A stretch of DNA of 64,000 nt from Prostheceraeus crozeri (lineage: Eukaryota > Platyhelminthes > Polycladida > Euryleptidae). The first letter of the stretch is position 1. Every line of letters begins with the position of its first letter. Shown in pieces: positions 10,331 through 21,590 of the stretch. Position numbers and translations under genes: made by a program. Below the pieces are notes generated by a model, which saw only the letters and a list, made by a program, of their open reading frames with translations, was not told the origin of the DNA and made no database searches. The DNA is taken from NCBI GenBank assembly GCA_907163375.1, contig CAJQUW010005288.1, forward strand, positions 176,827 to 240,826, given 5' to 3'.

Positions 10331-11080
10331 TTAAGTTTTGTTTAATAAAGTTTTGTTTAATAAAGTTTTGCTTAAATTTTCGCTTAAAGTTTTTAGCTCT
10401 TCTAAAAAAATTTTGTCATTTTCTTCATTAGAAATTTTACCATCACTAGAAATTTTGCCATCCTGTCTATTCTTATCATCAACTTTTTCGGACTGTAATT
10501 GAAAGGTTTGATTTACTTCATTAGCTATTTGATCAAATTTTTCAATCTCATCTAACGTAATAACATTATCATCACATACTCTTTGAAAGTAGTAATGTAG
10601 TTTATCATAGACTTCTTTAATATGTAAATGCTTAGTTTTTAATGATTTTCGTTTCTTAGTTATTAAAGATTTATCTAACATTGTAACAAGTGAAGTTGCA
10701 AAAACACCCGTACCTGTTAAAGCTGTAGCAACTACTGGAATTACTAAAACACCTGAAGATATAACAATTGTCAAAGCACCTAAACTTATTGTTAAGAATA
10801 TGCCAATTCCTTGTGTTACATTCTTAACTTTAGTCCATCTCTTTCTTAATTTTTTATAATGCTCTAATCTTAATAATAATTGAGATTCCTTATCTTTCAT
10901 ATAACGTACTCTATCTTTGTGTTTTTCTTTGTTCATTTTTTCAATGTTAATCTTTTCAATGTCCATTAAAGTAGAACTACGTTCATATGATAACGAAGGA
11001 TATATTCTTGAGGTTCCTTCCATTTCTGAAGTTCCTTCCACTTTTGTTTCTTCCATTTTTAAAGAAATATTATTAGTCAC
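10331..11080 (-). CDS. Polinton membrane protein with helical hairpin
   Basis: About 249 residues. After a polar N-terminus and a basic helix ending near residue 90, there is a strongly hydrophobic, glycine-rich double segment (about 93-137; GIGIFLTISLGALTIVISSG, then PVVATALTGTGVFATSLVTM) that reads as two membrane helices or a hairpin. It is followed by a very basic KKRKSLKTKH stretch and an acidic helix with a DDNVITLDEIEKF turn. The same layout occurs in small unnamed membrane proteins of invertebrate Polinton-like elements. A role in a virion inner membrane or host-membrane remodelling is inference. The C-terminus ends in short near-repeated KTLLN units, matching short tandem repeats in the DNA at 10333-10365. 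Confidence 0.55.
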   Translation of the reverse strand: MTNNISLKMEETKVEGTSEMEGTSRIYPSLSYERSSTLMDIEKINIEKMNKEKHKDRVRYMKDKESQLLLRLEHYKKLRKRWTKVKNVTQGIGIFLTISLGALTIVISSGVLVIPVVATALTGTGVFATSLVTMLDKSLITKKRKSLKTKHLHIKEVYDKLHYYFQRVCDDNVITLDEIEKFDQIANEVNQTFQLQSEKVDDKNRQDGKISSDGKISNEENDKIFLEELKTLSENLSKTLLNKTLLNKT

Positions 11081-11129
11081 ATGTTATATTTTAAAAACCT
11101 GAAAGATGGATAAAATTCATGAATTTGAA

Positions 11130-11363
11130 ATTCTCAACTTTTATGATTTTCGGTGTCCTGGAACGGTCATGATTTAAGCGAGAAAATTGTAATTCTCAAA
11201 TTTTGAGATTCTCAACTTTTATGATTTTCGGTGTCCTGGAACGGTCATGATTTACAAGGTAAAAATTGTAATTCACAAATTTTGAGATTCTCAACTTTTA
11301 TGATTTTCGGTGTCCTGGAACGGTCATGATTTACAAGGTAAAAATTGTAATTCTCAAATTTGA
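11130..11363. repeat. Tandem repeat, three units of 78-79 bp, at the Polinton right flank
   Basis: Three near-identical units, each containing GGTGTCCTGGAACGGTC, with copies of this core beginning near 11152, 11230 and 11309. A fourth isolated copy of the core lies near 11597. Each unit also has an AATTCTCAAATTTTGAGATT-like inverted motif. The array lies just beyond the last gene and is a candidate terminal or subterminal repeat region of the element. Confidence 0.85.
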
Positions 11364-11399
11364 GATTTTGAAAAATTTGAAAATTGGGTATTTTTAAAA

Positions 11400-11620
11400 A
11401 CGCCCAAATTTATGAATTTAGGTCTTCATAACCTGAAAAAGGGTTCAAATTCATGAATTTATGTCGTTTTTAAAAATGCCATTTTTTGAAAAAATGGTAC
11501 TTTTTGAATGGACTAAATTCATGTATTTAGGTCTTAAAAACCTGAAAAAGGGTTCAAATTCATGAATTTATGTCGTTTTTAAAGATACTATTTTATGGTG
11601 TCCTGGAACGGTCTTTTGCC
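11400..11620. repeat. Second tandem repeat, two units of about 109 bp
   Basis: A block reading GGTCTT..AACCTGAAAAAGGG followed by TTCATGAATTTATGTCG occurs at about 11421 and again at about 11530. It is AT-rich and continues the repeat zone at the Polinton's right side. No gene is visible. Confidence 0.75.
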
Positions 11621-11639
11621 CATTACTTATATATACCTC

Positions 11640-12006
11640 TAAATAAAATAAAATTGTGCATATACTATAAACACCAGATTGTCTGAAATTTAAGCCAGTG
11701 CAATTATGAGGCGGAACGCTGGTTTTAGGGAACGTCATCTTACCTTGTCTACATATTTGGCATTAACAATACCGACCACACCTGCTTCACTCCTCATTCG
11801 TGAGGTCTGGTCCGAATTTCTGTGAAGGAGTGTCAATAAGACACCTTTGTCGAAATTGAGTTCCTGCGAATTCTGAAGAAGGATGATTGAAAAAATGAGT
11901 CACATTTAGAAGACTGTACTATCAAACCTAAACGGAAGGAGTAGATGCTTTCAGTCACCAGGGACTATTGCGTCATAATCAGTTCGAAGAAATACGTTTC
12001 AAGCAC
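11640..12006. other. Noncoding, nothing identified
   Basis: Base composition returns to the window's background here. I see no gene, RNA or repeat that I can support. Confidence 0.5.
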
Positions 12007-12079
12007 TGTGGTCTCTGTGGCACAGTGGTTAAGTGCTTGACCTAATGATCCTTTGGTACACAGGTCGAGCCCAACAGGA

Positions 12080-14380
12080 CTCTGCCGTCCAAAGGTAAAA
12101 GTGCGTAACTGACATTTTGGTGATTTTCAGTTTTTTGTATTTTTCGATAGAAAGTCAAATTGTACACCTATATTCAATGCAATAAATTCGTATTTGACTC
12201 CCAGCCGTCAATAGAATCATTTATGTAAACGTAACTGCAAATGAAGTTGCTATGTTCAACTCAGAATATAGCGTATCTGACATCTTCAATGCAAGAATAG
12301 CGTATCTGCAGCAGATACGTTTGAGTGTTTTGAAACATAGTATGGAGCAGATGCGTATCTGACCACTTGCGTCATTTTGCAATTAAAATGATCTCGATAT
12401 CTCCGCTCATACTTTACTTTTCACTTCAGAACGCGCTAGAAAGCTTCTTAACTCGTGTGGATTTTATTGCTGTTGAGTCGACTATAGTTGGTGACGCGAG
12501 TAATTGAATGAAGCATCACATCGAGGTCAGATTGATTTACATGTATGGTACTGGATGGGGGATAAAGTCATCACAATGAACTTGACATCAGTTTCTTGGA
12601 TTTGCACTGCATCTGAATTACACAAAGCTCTTCAGGAAGCACTTGATCCCCTTGATGCTTCAAAACTCTTACAACTTTCCATGGACGGTCCTATTGTTAA
12701 CCATTCTGTCTTCCGATTGATCAAAGAATCACGCGAGCATGACTCCGATCTTCTTGAAATCGCAACGCGTTCTCTTCGCATTGCCGATGGTGCACTTTGA
12801 ACAGTTGACAAGTCCAATAACATAATGAAGTTTCTTCGGAGCCGTTGGGAAGTGTTCAAATATCTTCCTTCGAGACGAGCAGATTACTTACACTCTGCAA
12901 AAACAAAAGATGCGAAAGTTCATCCGAAGTAATGAGCGACTCGATGGGTAGAGAATGTTCCAGTTACAGAAACAATTATTGCTCAAATTCTTATTTTGGA
13001 GACCTATGTCGAACATGTGATTGTGACACGTATTAAAATAGAACCAGAGTCAAAATCTTTCAAGCATATGAAGGAGATATTGAAAGATCCTCTGCTGAAA
13101 GCAATACTGTATTTTTGTGATTGTAGCTCTTGAATTGGAGGTTTTTGGAATAAAATTTCAGAGTGACAAGCCAATATTGCTATTTTTTTCGAATCATGCG
13201 AAACCATGATGGATTCTCTCTTACGGCGTTTTGTTAAACCGACTGCTACACGTCATCTCTCCACAATCCAATGATTAAGCCTTTACTTGATGTCAGAAAA
13301 TTTTCTTGATTTAAAATACATCGATGTTGGCTGTGTTGCTAGGTCGGCACTCAGACTCGTTTCATAGAACCAGACCAGAGATCGATCTCTTTGCAGAATG
13401 TAGAAATTTCCTGCAATACATATTGAAAAAATTTCTGATGCGATGTCCCATCAAATATAAGTTGAAAGTTCTGGTTGCCTTGATCCTCTGAACATGGTAT
13501 CTGATGGGAAACGGAAGTTCACCTTGCTGAATCTAGCGTTGGAGGAGATGGCAGCACGAAAATGGATGTCTGGATTCGAAGCTGATCGTGCAGAAGCTCA
13601 GCATATTTCACTGACAATCAACTATTTCGTACCTCAGTCTGTTTAACGTAGAATCCGATCGACTAGATGATTACTTGATTCCTTTTCTTGCGAGTGAATC
13701 CGTCAAATTCGGAATTATTGAACTTTGCTCTTATGGCTCTGTCTGAGTCACAGCCAGGTTCTCGAAAAAAAGGATTTAGTAATGAAAAATATGAAAGATC
13801 GCTCACTTATATTTCAGAGAATAATTAAGGAAATCTATCATGGTTAAGCCAAACAATTTAAAGTAACAAAAAAATAGATTTTATCGTCGAGAAGCGCATC
13901 AGCTCGATTTAAAGAAGCCAGAAAGTCGACGGGTATTCACTACCTTTTCCAAAATTCATCATCATTTACGTTGTCATCATATGTGTGTTACTTACCTCGC
14001 ATTCCCGGCTTTCGCTCGTTGCGCTTCTTCATCACCAACAAAAAACAAGCTATTTTCGAGTTACTTACGTCAGTTTTGTCCGATGCACATTCAATTGATA
14101 AATAGCGTATGTGCTGACCAATCACTTACGTTTTGAAACTGCTGAAATTTTGTTATAACATTTCAAATGCAAAACAACGGATTCACTATTATCGACTAGT
14201 TATTGATTTTATAATTTGCCTTCCCATGGTCAAAAACTTCTACATGTCTGCTCTGTAAGTAGACGATAGAAGTTTTGGATTACAATCAAACAGGAAATCA
14301 CAGTATGCAAAAAGACAAAATTGGCTCTACTGAAAATCGCCAAAATGTCAGTTACGCACTTTTACCTTTGAACGGCAGAG
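12080..14380 (+). mobile_element. 2.3 kb DNA transposon with about 50-bp inverted repeats, inserted in a SINE
   Basis: The left end reads CTCTGCCGTCCAAAGGTAAA and continues through GTGCGTAACTGACATTTTGG. The right end is its reverse complement over about 50 bp with only a few mismatches. The plus-strand interior holds a decayed hAT-like transposase. A target duplication is not evident, possibly because it has mutated, so the exact boundaries could be off by a few bases. Confidence 0.8.
12504..13960 (+). pseudogene. Decayed hAT-like transposase
   Basis: The first open block (12504-12800) contains LSMDGPIVNHSVFRLIKESR followed by a SDLLEIATRSLRIADGA motif, matching the conserved 'DGPNVN...IDIGSCGLH..HGAF' region of a hAT-like transposase family widespread in animals. 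Recognisable pieces continue in shifting frames: FLRSRWEVFKYLPSRRADY, ATRWVENVPV, KSFKHMKEILKDPLLKA, later SDGKRKFTLLNLALEEMAA, and a C-terminal RFSKKGFSNEKY that corresponds to the ERxFS dimerisation motif. Many frame changes and stops occur, so this is a non-functional relic. Assignment to hAT sensu lato is by motif recall; a related superfamily is possible. Confidence 0.65.
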
Positions 14381-14496
14381 GTGCCAGTAGAAGTCGGCAG
14401 GAGGGGCATCCGCACTAAAAGCACGACGACTGCTCCGCAATCTGACTGTGTCAGCACCGTCCAAATTCCAAGTAATGGAGGAGTAGTGATGTCGAA

Positions 14497-15830
14497 GTTG
14501 CATCCTACCTCATGTTGATAGACAAATATGTACGAGCACCTGTATGTGTGTCTAAAGCGAATTCCGCACCACTGTATTAAATTGCGGCAACATTGCATTA
14601 CTAAAATTCAAGATGTTATTATGACGCACTAGATGGCTATCAGACTGTGTGGCTAGATTAATGGAAGAATTCAGTGCGAATATAGGAGATATGGGAGTAT
14701 TGATCTATGGGTTTGATTAAGTAGCTTGATCGAGCACCTGCAGTACAGTCAAATCTCATCTTACACATGGTGATGTTCAATGCAAATGAAAAGATACGAA
14801 AAGATGTCCGACGATGCAAAACCGATATGCCTACTCTAGATGAAGAGAAATTGCCTTTCTCTTACATGAAATTTATGATTGCTTAAACTAGATTAACAAT
14901 CTATTTCGACCAGTTTCAATAAATTCATAATAATAATAATTCATTTTAGAATGGTGGACAAGCAGTTACTGCTATAAGAAGGAAAAATCTCACTCACCAT
15001 GCTGACATAAGATGATTTTGTGATGTATTGAATCGGTTTTGCCTGGAAATTGAGAAAACATAGTTTAAAATTCACGAAAATATTTCATAACTGACAATAT
15101 AAAATTTAAGAAGTTTAACTTTCGAAGAAAAGTGAGCCCGTGTAACTGCTGACATGAAATCGTAAAAACGAGCAACCTACGTATCAAAACAATATCAAAA
15201 CATACAGAACAGGTGTACCATATGCATGCGATTGAATCGAAACATGACATTGGTAACTAAAGAGACGCAATCTAATTTTGAAAGCTCAATTGGCCACTAA
15301 CTGATATTTCATTATGTCTTCGAGTTATGTCCTCAGTGATTGAACACATGCAGATTTGTTGGTCTAGCAGTTTTGGCGAGTATTTCTTTTGGGGATCATG
15401 GTCAAGTCATTTTAATATCGAATGTTTCTGATATCAAGGATTTTTGCCTTGCACAGCAGTTCAGTGTCAATAGGAAACTTTGCCGTGATGTGCGCATTAT
15501 CCATTCAAACACAAATGAGTTTCATTTTTCGATACTTTTATGCATTCCAATTTTTGATAGCTTTATAAAGCACTGGTAATAGACTGAACCATCTCGTTCT
15601 AGCGTACATCATATCGCTTTAATACAGGCTATTCCGTGGACAGTTTCCCATCATAAATGTATTCCAGATAATGTAGAAGTCGTGCATAGAAGATGCTTTG
15701 TTGGACAATCGATCCCCGCTTACGTCGGCGGTCACAAGTATGACGAGATATCTATTCTTTGATCATGATTGCTGTGACAACTGATGTGTGGTGGTGAGGG
15801 TTTGATCCTGTCAATTGACACAATCGCATG
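14497..15830. other. Noncoding, nothing identified
   Basis: I see only short chance frames and an AAT-rich simple stretch near 14925-14945. No coding or repeat signal can be supported. Confidence 0.5.
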
Positions 15831-15837
15831 TAGAAGG

Positions 15838-15905
15838 TTGTAGTTCAGTTGGTTGAGCAGAGGTCTAGTTAACCTGGGTCGTAGTTTCGAATCCTGCTAG
15901 CCGCA
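15838..15905 (+). tRNA. tRNA-like sequence, probably pseudogene or SINE head
   Basis: It contains an A-box-like TAGTTCAGTTGGTTGAGCA, a plausible anticodon stem-loop (AGGT..ACCT around CTAGTTA, giving a possible AGT anticodon), and a B-box-like GTTTCGAATCC. The 5' end does not pair convincingly with the 3' GCTAGCCGCA side, so an intact acceptor stem is lacking. A decayed tRNA-Thr-like gene or a tRNA-derived SINE head are both possible. Confidence 0.5.
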
Positions 15906-18640
15906 TATCCTTTTTGCGTTGCAATTGGATCCATCGTTTATTTCATTCCGACAAATTGTTAAATATTGTGCATGGTCAAGAAATCGAAATTTTTCAGGTA
16001 CTATCGCATAATCGTTGAGATTATATGATCGCTATCGGTATAATAATTGAGACCACAATAATCAAAAATGTTATGATCGCAAAATGTTGGCAGATCCGTG
16101 AAGGTATTAAGATGAAAATTACAGCATATTATATGCAGCGATTTACTATTTTCTTAGCACGAACAGATAATGGATATGAAAAACTAACCGGTCTTATCAA
16201 AGTACTTGATTTGAGAACTTTGTTTGTATAATGCGACAGAAGAGTTGGGATGTCGTTGAATTTGACATTTCCGATATGCCACTTCGCTTCTTCATCTTCT
16301 TTGTAGTTAATGATGTAGTGAGAAACCATTCGATCCTCTCTGAAACGAATAGGACGCATTGAAGAGCAAATTTCTTTAAACCCAGATAATCATGCGATTA
16401 ACTTTAACTTGAAGAGAATATAAAAAAGGAGTCATTTTTGATGTCCATCCCAGACTTTTGGGGCCACTTAATGGAAGCACGATCGAATCTATGGAAGTAA
16501 ATAAATAATCATAGTAATGAAAGTTGGTTTACTATCACCTTTGACTTATTGGATAAAGCGATCAATTCAAAAAAGCAAGGCAAATGTGAATCAATGCAAA
16601 TTAGAACGCAAAAAGGGCTATGATGAGTATAATACATAACCAGATTTGAAGGCAGCGTCTGATTAATAAGAGCAACTTGCCCAAAAGTTATTATTTTCTG
16701 CAGGTATCAAAACCAAAGCATACAATGTGCACTAGATTATGCGCATGAGAACAAAAGATCAGGAATTCGTTTTCGAGGATATTCTGATCGATTGATCACA
16801 GATCAAATCTTTTACGGGCACAACAAAGCTATTTCGCATAGACTCAATGTCACACAGACATCATGCATAACTCTTGATCACTGATTTAAATCTTCTGTGC
16901 TCTCTCCTGAATTCTAAGCAAGTATGCATATTTTATTTAAAACTCAGCATTAAGGTAATTACATGTATAGAATTTCTATGTGATAAATTGAAACAACATC
17001 CGTGGTTAATCACAGATGACTAAAATTGATAAATCACACACTTATCAAATTTGGAGCAAGCTTGAACTTGTACTATGCATAAAGGAAGGACTTGCAAATC
17101 GCTAAATTTTCAGTCGAATCCAATCGGGTCGTGATTCGCTAACCTTCAATAGCTTTTTGATTTACTGCTTGCTTAGACGAGGGATGTTGAAGATCTCGTG
17201 CATTCTAAACATGAGCAACGAACAGGTCTTCCAAATTGCAAGCACCGATAGTTAGATGTTAATTAATATCAAAAGACGCTACATGAAACTTTTCGGGCTT
17301 GTCATGAGAACAAGTACGATGGAAACTTGGTAGGGCAACCACCGGAATGATGGACGGTACATGAGATAGCGGTAAACAAAAACTACCATTTGTGAATACG
17401 TTATCAAAAAAAGTGCAAACCATCACCCATCAATGCCACCGAAGCAATGAAATAAAGAGATAAATGGCGAAAGATGGCCATGTCATGATCTTCACGTTCC
17501 CGTGAACTATGCGTCAAAAAGTAGCCAATTACACTGTTAGCCAATAAGAAAATATATAGGCATATCAAAAACATTTTTGGATAGCTATTGAAAGATACAT
17601 TGATGCCATGGCGTACAGGTATAAAGGAGTACACAATTGTATACATTAGATTTTGAGCACTATAATGTATACTTATTCCTGTACAAGCATGGACTAGCCC
17701 GAGCCTGGAAACTGAAAATCATGGCAGCTCAGGTTCAAGGTCAGCGCTTGATTTAAAAAGCTTTCAAGAACCCGAGTTTGCAGCCACTAGTCATCTGAAC
17801 AAAATGAAACATGTGGCATGTAAACTCGTAAATTTAACGGGTTATTTTTAAACAGCTGAAGCGAACTGATTCGAATTTTTCTCTAGTCACAATTTCGAAT
17901 CGAATCTCGATGCTTCACAGGTCCCTAATGAAGGATAACCTAGTCGCTGCGCATGAATGTGATTGAATCATGATGACATTGCAGCTACAATCAATTGAGT
18001 GCGACATCGGAGTTGAGACAAAATACAGAAAGATCACATTTCTCATATCTGAACGTCGTTTGCAACGCTCTCATTATCCTTTTTCTGTTAACTATTGAAC
18101 TGCTTATCGTGTGTGATAGGAATTTTGATGACAAAAACGCATAATCCTCATTTTGCGATAGAAATGCTGCTTAGAAATTTTTGAGCTCCATTATTTCGAT
18201 TATCGATTATCTATTATTATTATCGATTTGGCCCTTTGATGATTTAAGTCATATATCTTTCAAAAAAATAAATCGCGTGACCCAGGCTCTGTGACTTTCA
18301 GTTTTTGTGTTATTTCTCATTTCCCCCCAAAAATCATAAGATTTGGCCTATTGGAATGACAAATTTCTATAAAAAAGTATAATTTTCTAAGATATGAATT
18401 CGCCAATCTTCAAACTCAGATTGATTAGTGACAAATGACTGCTTTCATCCATAGACAACAATGTCAGGAAACTTACAAAACACAAAGAACCAGATCTCCC
18501 TTCTTTGTTGAGCTGCTCCTGATAAGAAAAACGCCGCTATCTTCAGCAAGCAGAATTTGGTTTGCCTCTTGGCGAGGTATGTCTCCAAAGTTGTAGCTGA
18601 AAACGGTGCAAGACATTAATAATGATGCAAAAATAGAGAC
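15906..18640. other. Noncoding, nothing identified
   Basis: The small open frames here (for example at 16025-16231 and 17404-17646) have no recognisable motifs and overlap frames on the other strand. I treat the stretch as unannotated intergenic or old repeat DNA. Confidence 0.5.
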
Positions 18641-18865
18641 AATGAATTAAATAGAAAAATTAAATATTGAGTTGCATCCTCAGTTGAAGAATAGAAACAG
18701 ACCTAAACAGCTCTCATTTCATCCAATATCAGGAATCATCAGCAGGCCTAGTTTACATCTCTCAACATCGACACAACTCCCTAATTATAGTTGCAGCCAG
18801 GTTCAAGGTCGGGTTGAGGTTGTTAAGGTTAATTTGAGATTTGCAATCAGCAAGTTACAGTGAAA
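18641..18865 (+). repeat. Dispersed repeat R1, copy 1
   Basis: About 200 bp beginning AAATATTGAGTTGCATCCTC and including ATCATCAGCAGGCCTAGTTT and CTCAACATCGACACA is present again in the same orientation at 40628-40830, with scattered differences. I cannot assign it to a named family. No terminal repeats or tail are obvious. Confidence 0.8.
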
Positions 18866-19633
18866 TTTCGACCGGCATGAATTAATGAGACAATGAATTA
18901 ATAAAATTTGAGTGAATTAATGCCGTACATGGTACATCAAGTGCCTGAGCGATAAAAATCAACGATAAAACTTTCCACTAGTCGACTTGTTTGAAAAATT
19001 AAATTAAAGTTGCTAGAAATATCATCAGGAATAACAAATAACATCATCTATATTAACCTTGTCAATTTTATCACAAAGTTCATGTATTAGCAGAGGATAG
19101 TCACGATAGGTACATCGCGTAGTAAATTAAAAGATTAGAATTGAATTGTTGACTTATTCCACGTTATGAGAAAACCGGTAGATAAAGTAATAAATCGCGC
19201 ATAGTCAGTACTTTCTTCTACCTACCTTTCTAAACATGATTACCGGTAATTGAAATTGAGACTCCTAAAGATTTTGTATTCTAACACGAGAAGGATATTC
19301 GAATTCCATAATTTACGGAACTCATTACGGATTGCATTATTTATCGCGTTTACTCTAGATCACAATGAAAGCTGCTTGTGTCTCGCGTGATTCGTGCGCA
19401 TGTGTGAAAAAACCAAAAGACGTTTATATTCACATTAGCATCAACATCATCATCATCAAGCATTTCCTAATTTCATTTTCTCAATTATTTTGATGCTTAC
19501 AGGTTATGCATAATCGATTCCATTTGATTCCGCTGTTAGAGAATTCATTTGAATTCGTAACCTCAGTTAGACTTTTCAGATGAGTTCGTCTTACCATGGA
19601 TATCATCGAACTCTGTTCAAGTAATTCAAATCG
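18866..19633. other. Noncoding, nothing identified
   Basis: AT-rich DNA without a supported gene. It contains a short CATCATCAT run near 19442-19460. Confidence 0.5.
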
Positions 19634-19774
19634 TTGAGGTAATAGGTATTCTATGGCCTCTGGAAGGCAAGAAAATGTAGAAATCTGAAGCCGCGAAGCG
19701 GCTGAAGATTTCTATCATTTTCTTACCTGACAGAGGCTATAGAATTCCTTATCTTCTAACCTCTACGTCACTAC
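19634..19774. repeat. 140-bp imperfect hairpin, left of the Crypton-type gene
   Basis: The two arms meet at CTGAAGCCGC-GAA-GCGGCTGAAG and extend outward through AAGAAAATG/CATTTTCTT, CTATGGCCTCTG/CAGAGGCTATAG and GAGGTAATAGG/CCTTATCTTCTAACCTC. The outermost right-arm motif TTATCTTCTAACCTC recurs inverted at 21572-21586, beyond the recombinase gene. It may be an element terminus or recombination site. Confidence 0.75.
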
Positions 19775-19995
19775 ATACATTGAATGTCCATGATAGAGAT
19801 GACCGCATAGAAAGCAAAATAATGATACATTGAGGGTAAATAATATTTCAAATTGCTATTATACGATAGTAAATGAAAATGCTGAGACTCATCTGAATTC
19901 ATTCAAATCTATGGAAACAATATTTTGAATTGAATATATGTTTATTTGTACAATTTGTAATAACGACGATAAGGACGATGGCTGGTCAGAATTAG

Positions 19996-21337
19996 ACTTC
20001 TTTCATAGACTTTACAAATATTCCCGGTGGAGTGATTTCAGGTAAGAGTGGTCCAGAAATTGAAATATTAGCGCAAAATAGTATGCAGACATCATCAAAT
20101 AGTGAAGATGAAGAGTATCATGATCTCAGAGAACTCGAACCCGAAATTCAAGCTGAGCTCGATCTGGCAGAAGAACTAATTAAAAATAAGTCAACTGCAC
20201 AAAAGACAGCCGCTTCTGTCAATCGATTCAAATCGTTTTTACGTGAGAATGATTATCCGGAGAACATAGAAACAATGCCTCTAGCTTTTCTTGATAAATA
20301 TTTGAGGCACTATTATTCAACTTTAAAGCGATCAGATGGAGATCCATTGGCCCCGTCGACACTTTTGGGCATTCGGAGAGGACTAAATCGCTATTTAATG
20401 AACTACCGACCGATAAGTATCAGTAACGATTCCGGACTTCAACAAGTCCAACATTATATTGAAGGTTGTGGTTGGACGATTTCTAAATTCAGGTAGAGAA
20501 ACAAAACATTATCATCCGCTCGAAGAAGCAGATTTAAAAAACTATCAGAATATTTCGATAGAAAGAATCCAGTCTCCCTTCAAGAAGTAGTATTCAATAT
20601 TATTTATTATTTCGGACAGCGAGGACGGGAAACTATTCGTTCAATGTTAAGAGAATACATAGTTTTCCATGAATCTATTGGAATTCCTTATGTTGAACTC
20701 AAGGTTCCGATGTCGTCTAAGACTTAAGGCATCCCTTTCTCGGAATACTTACGGGAATACAAAGCAATGCAAAGTGTATGCTATTCTAGACGAGCCAGAA
20801 AAATGTCCTGTAACTGCGTTGCGTACTTACGTGAGAAAAATATCGAATATAAATTGTTTATTTCCAAGGTCCCTTCCTAATTTTTACGAAGATGCCTGGT
20901 ATAGTAGTAAGGCCGTGAGAGGCAAGGATTATTTGGGGAACCTAATGAAAATGTTGACAAAAAAGCTGAATTTAAGTAAGCAGTATACCAATCACTGTAT
21001 AAGATCAACAGTGGTTTCAAACATGATGGATGCAGGGCACGATGTCTCAGATATTGCCGCCGTTACAGGCCACAAATCCAGTGATGCTTTGAGAACTTAC
21101 GCCTCTCATAAACGAGATGAGCAGGTGCTTTCATTCAGCCAAACGCTCAGCAGCAGCTTGCACAAGCGAAAACACGAAAAAAATAATGAACAACACGAAA
21201 CAAGAGAAAAAATTCTGGTCATGTCCAAAGATACCATCAATGTGGATACGCGAAATCAATTTAATCAACTTTCCACAATATTTGGTAGTGGTAATAACAT
21301 ATCCATAAACGCCTTGAATATCAATATTAATAATTAA
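19996..21337 (+). pseudogene. Crypton-type tyrosine recombinase (decayed)
   Basis: The N-terminal part (to about 20496) is an acidic leader followed by an SAM-like core-binding region: TAASVNRFKSFLREN, LAFLDKYLRHYY and PSTLLGIRRGLNRYL. A middle piece in another frame (about 20560-20660) reads VVFNIIYYFGQRGRETIRSM, which holds the first conserved arginine. The C-terminal part (to 21337) has CPVTALRTYVRK, then the catalytic HCIRST, TGHKSSDALRTY and a final SHKRDEQ, giving the H-x-x-R...GHxS...Y layout of tyrosine recombinases. The KCTD1/ZMYM-like DUF3504 style of these motifs fits animal Cryptons. At least two frame disruptions lie between the two open parts. There is no in-frame ATG near the 5' end, so an upstream exon or loss of the start is likely. 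Confidence 0.8.
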
Positions 21338-21485
21338 CTCTTTGCCTTCCAAGTGACTTATTTTCTTATGCTGGTTGTTATTGAGCGTTATGTGCATGGA
21401 CCGTAGATTTCGGTATTGTTTAGTACATGTAGGCCTACATGCGTGTTCTATGATCTTTTTATGAGTCGTGACATAATTATAGAAA

Positions 21486-21590
21486 TTGGATATCTATTGA
21501 AGTTTTATCTTGCCTGCCTGAGACGTCAGGATAAATTTTCCTGCCGGCTAGCGACTGGAAAATCATAGCACGAGGTTAGAAGATAATAAA
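21486..21590. repeat. Right flank of the Crypton-type element, palindromic motifs
   Basis: The stretch contains a small hairpin (CCTGAGACGTCAGG) and, at 21572-21586, GAGGTTAGAAGATAA, the inverse of the motif at 19758-19772. Together with the left hairpin these bracket the recombinase and probably mark the element's ends. Confidence 0.55.

Larger units (their letters stand above)
1..11640. mobile_element. Polinton/Maverick-class element, right-hand part (fossil)
   Basis: The region is markedly more AT-rich and gene-dense than the rest of the window. It carries a set of genes that travel together in Polintons and adintovirus-like elements: protein-primed family-B DNA polymerase with an endonuclease VII-like zinc/HNH module, A32/FtsK-type packaging ATPase, a minor-capsid-like protein, and the unnamed virion and membrane proteins that usually accompany them. 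Order along the plus axis is fibre-like gene (-), unidentified gene (+), polymerase (+), then ATPase, capsid-like, unidentified and membrane genes (all -). No retroviral-type integrase, adenain-like protease or major capsid gene is seen; they would be expected left of base 1. The right edge is set only by the end of the AT-rich tandem repeats, so it is approximate, and I could not pair terminal inverted repeats. The copy is broken, with roughly half a dozen breaks concentrated in the polymerase region, and one short DNA transposon has inserted into it. Several genes still look whole, which suggests a middle-aged rather than very ancient copy. Confidence 0.85.
12007..14496 (+). mobile_element. 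tRNA-derived SINE, split by a DNA transposon
   Basis: The head (12007-12079) has a pol III A-box-like GTGGCACAGTGGTTAAGTG and a B-box-like GGTCGAGCCC. The body (14381-14496) begins AGAAGTCGGCAGG and includes GGCATCCG..ACTAAAAGC and TCAGCACCGTCC. The same head and body occur joined, on the minus strand, at 21766-21956, 23648-23840 and 26688-26870, showing that one SINE has been separated here by the element at 12080-14380. Confidence 0.85.

Noticed and set aside
1-11640. Interpretation as a free-living large DNA virus segment
   Set aside because: The polymerase type, gene set and gene sizes fit Polintons or adintovirus-like elements, the region is flanked by ordinary animal repeats, and the copy is decayed.
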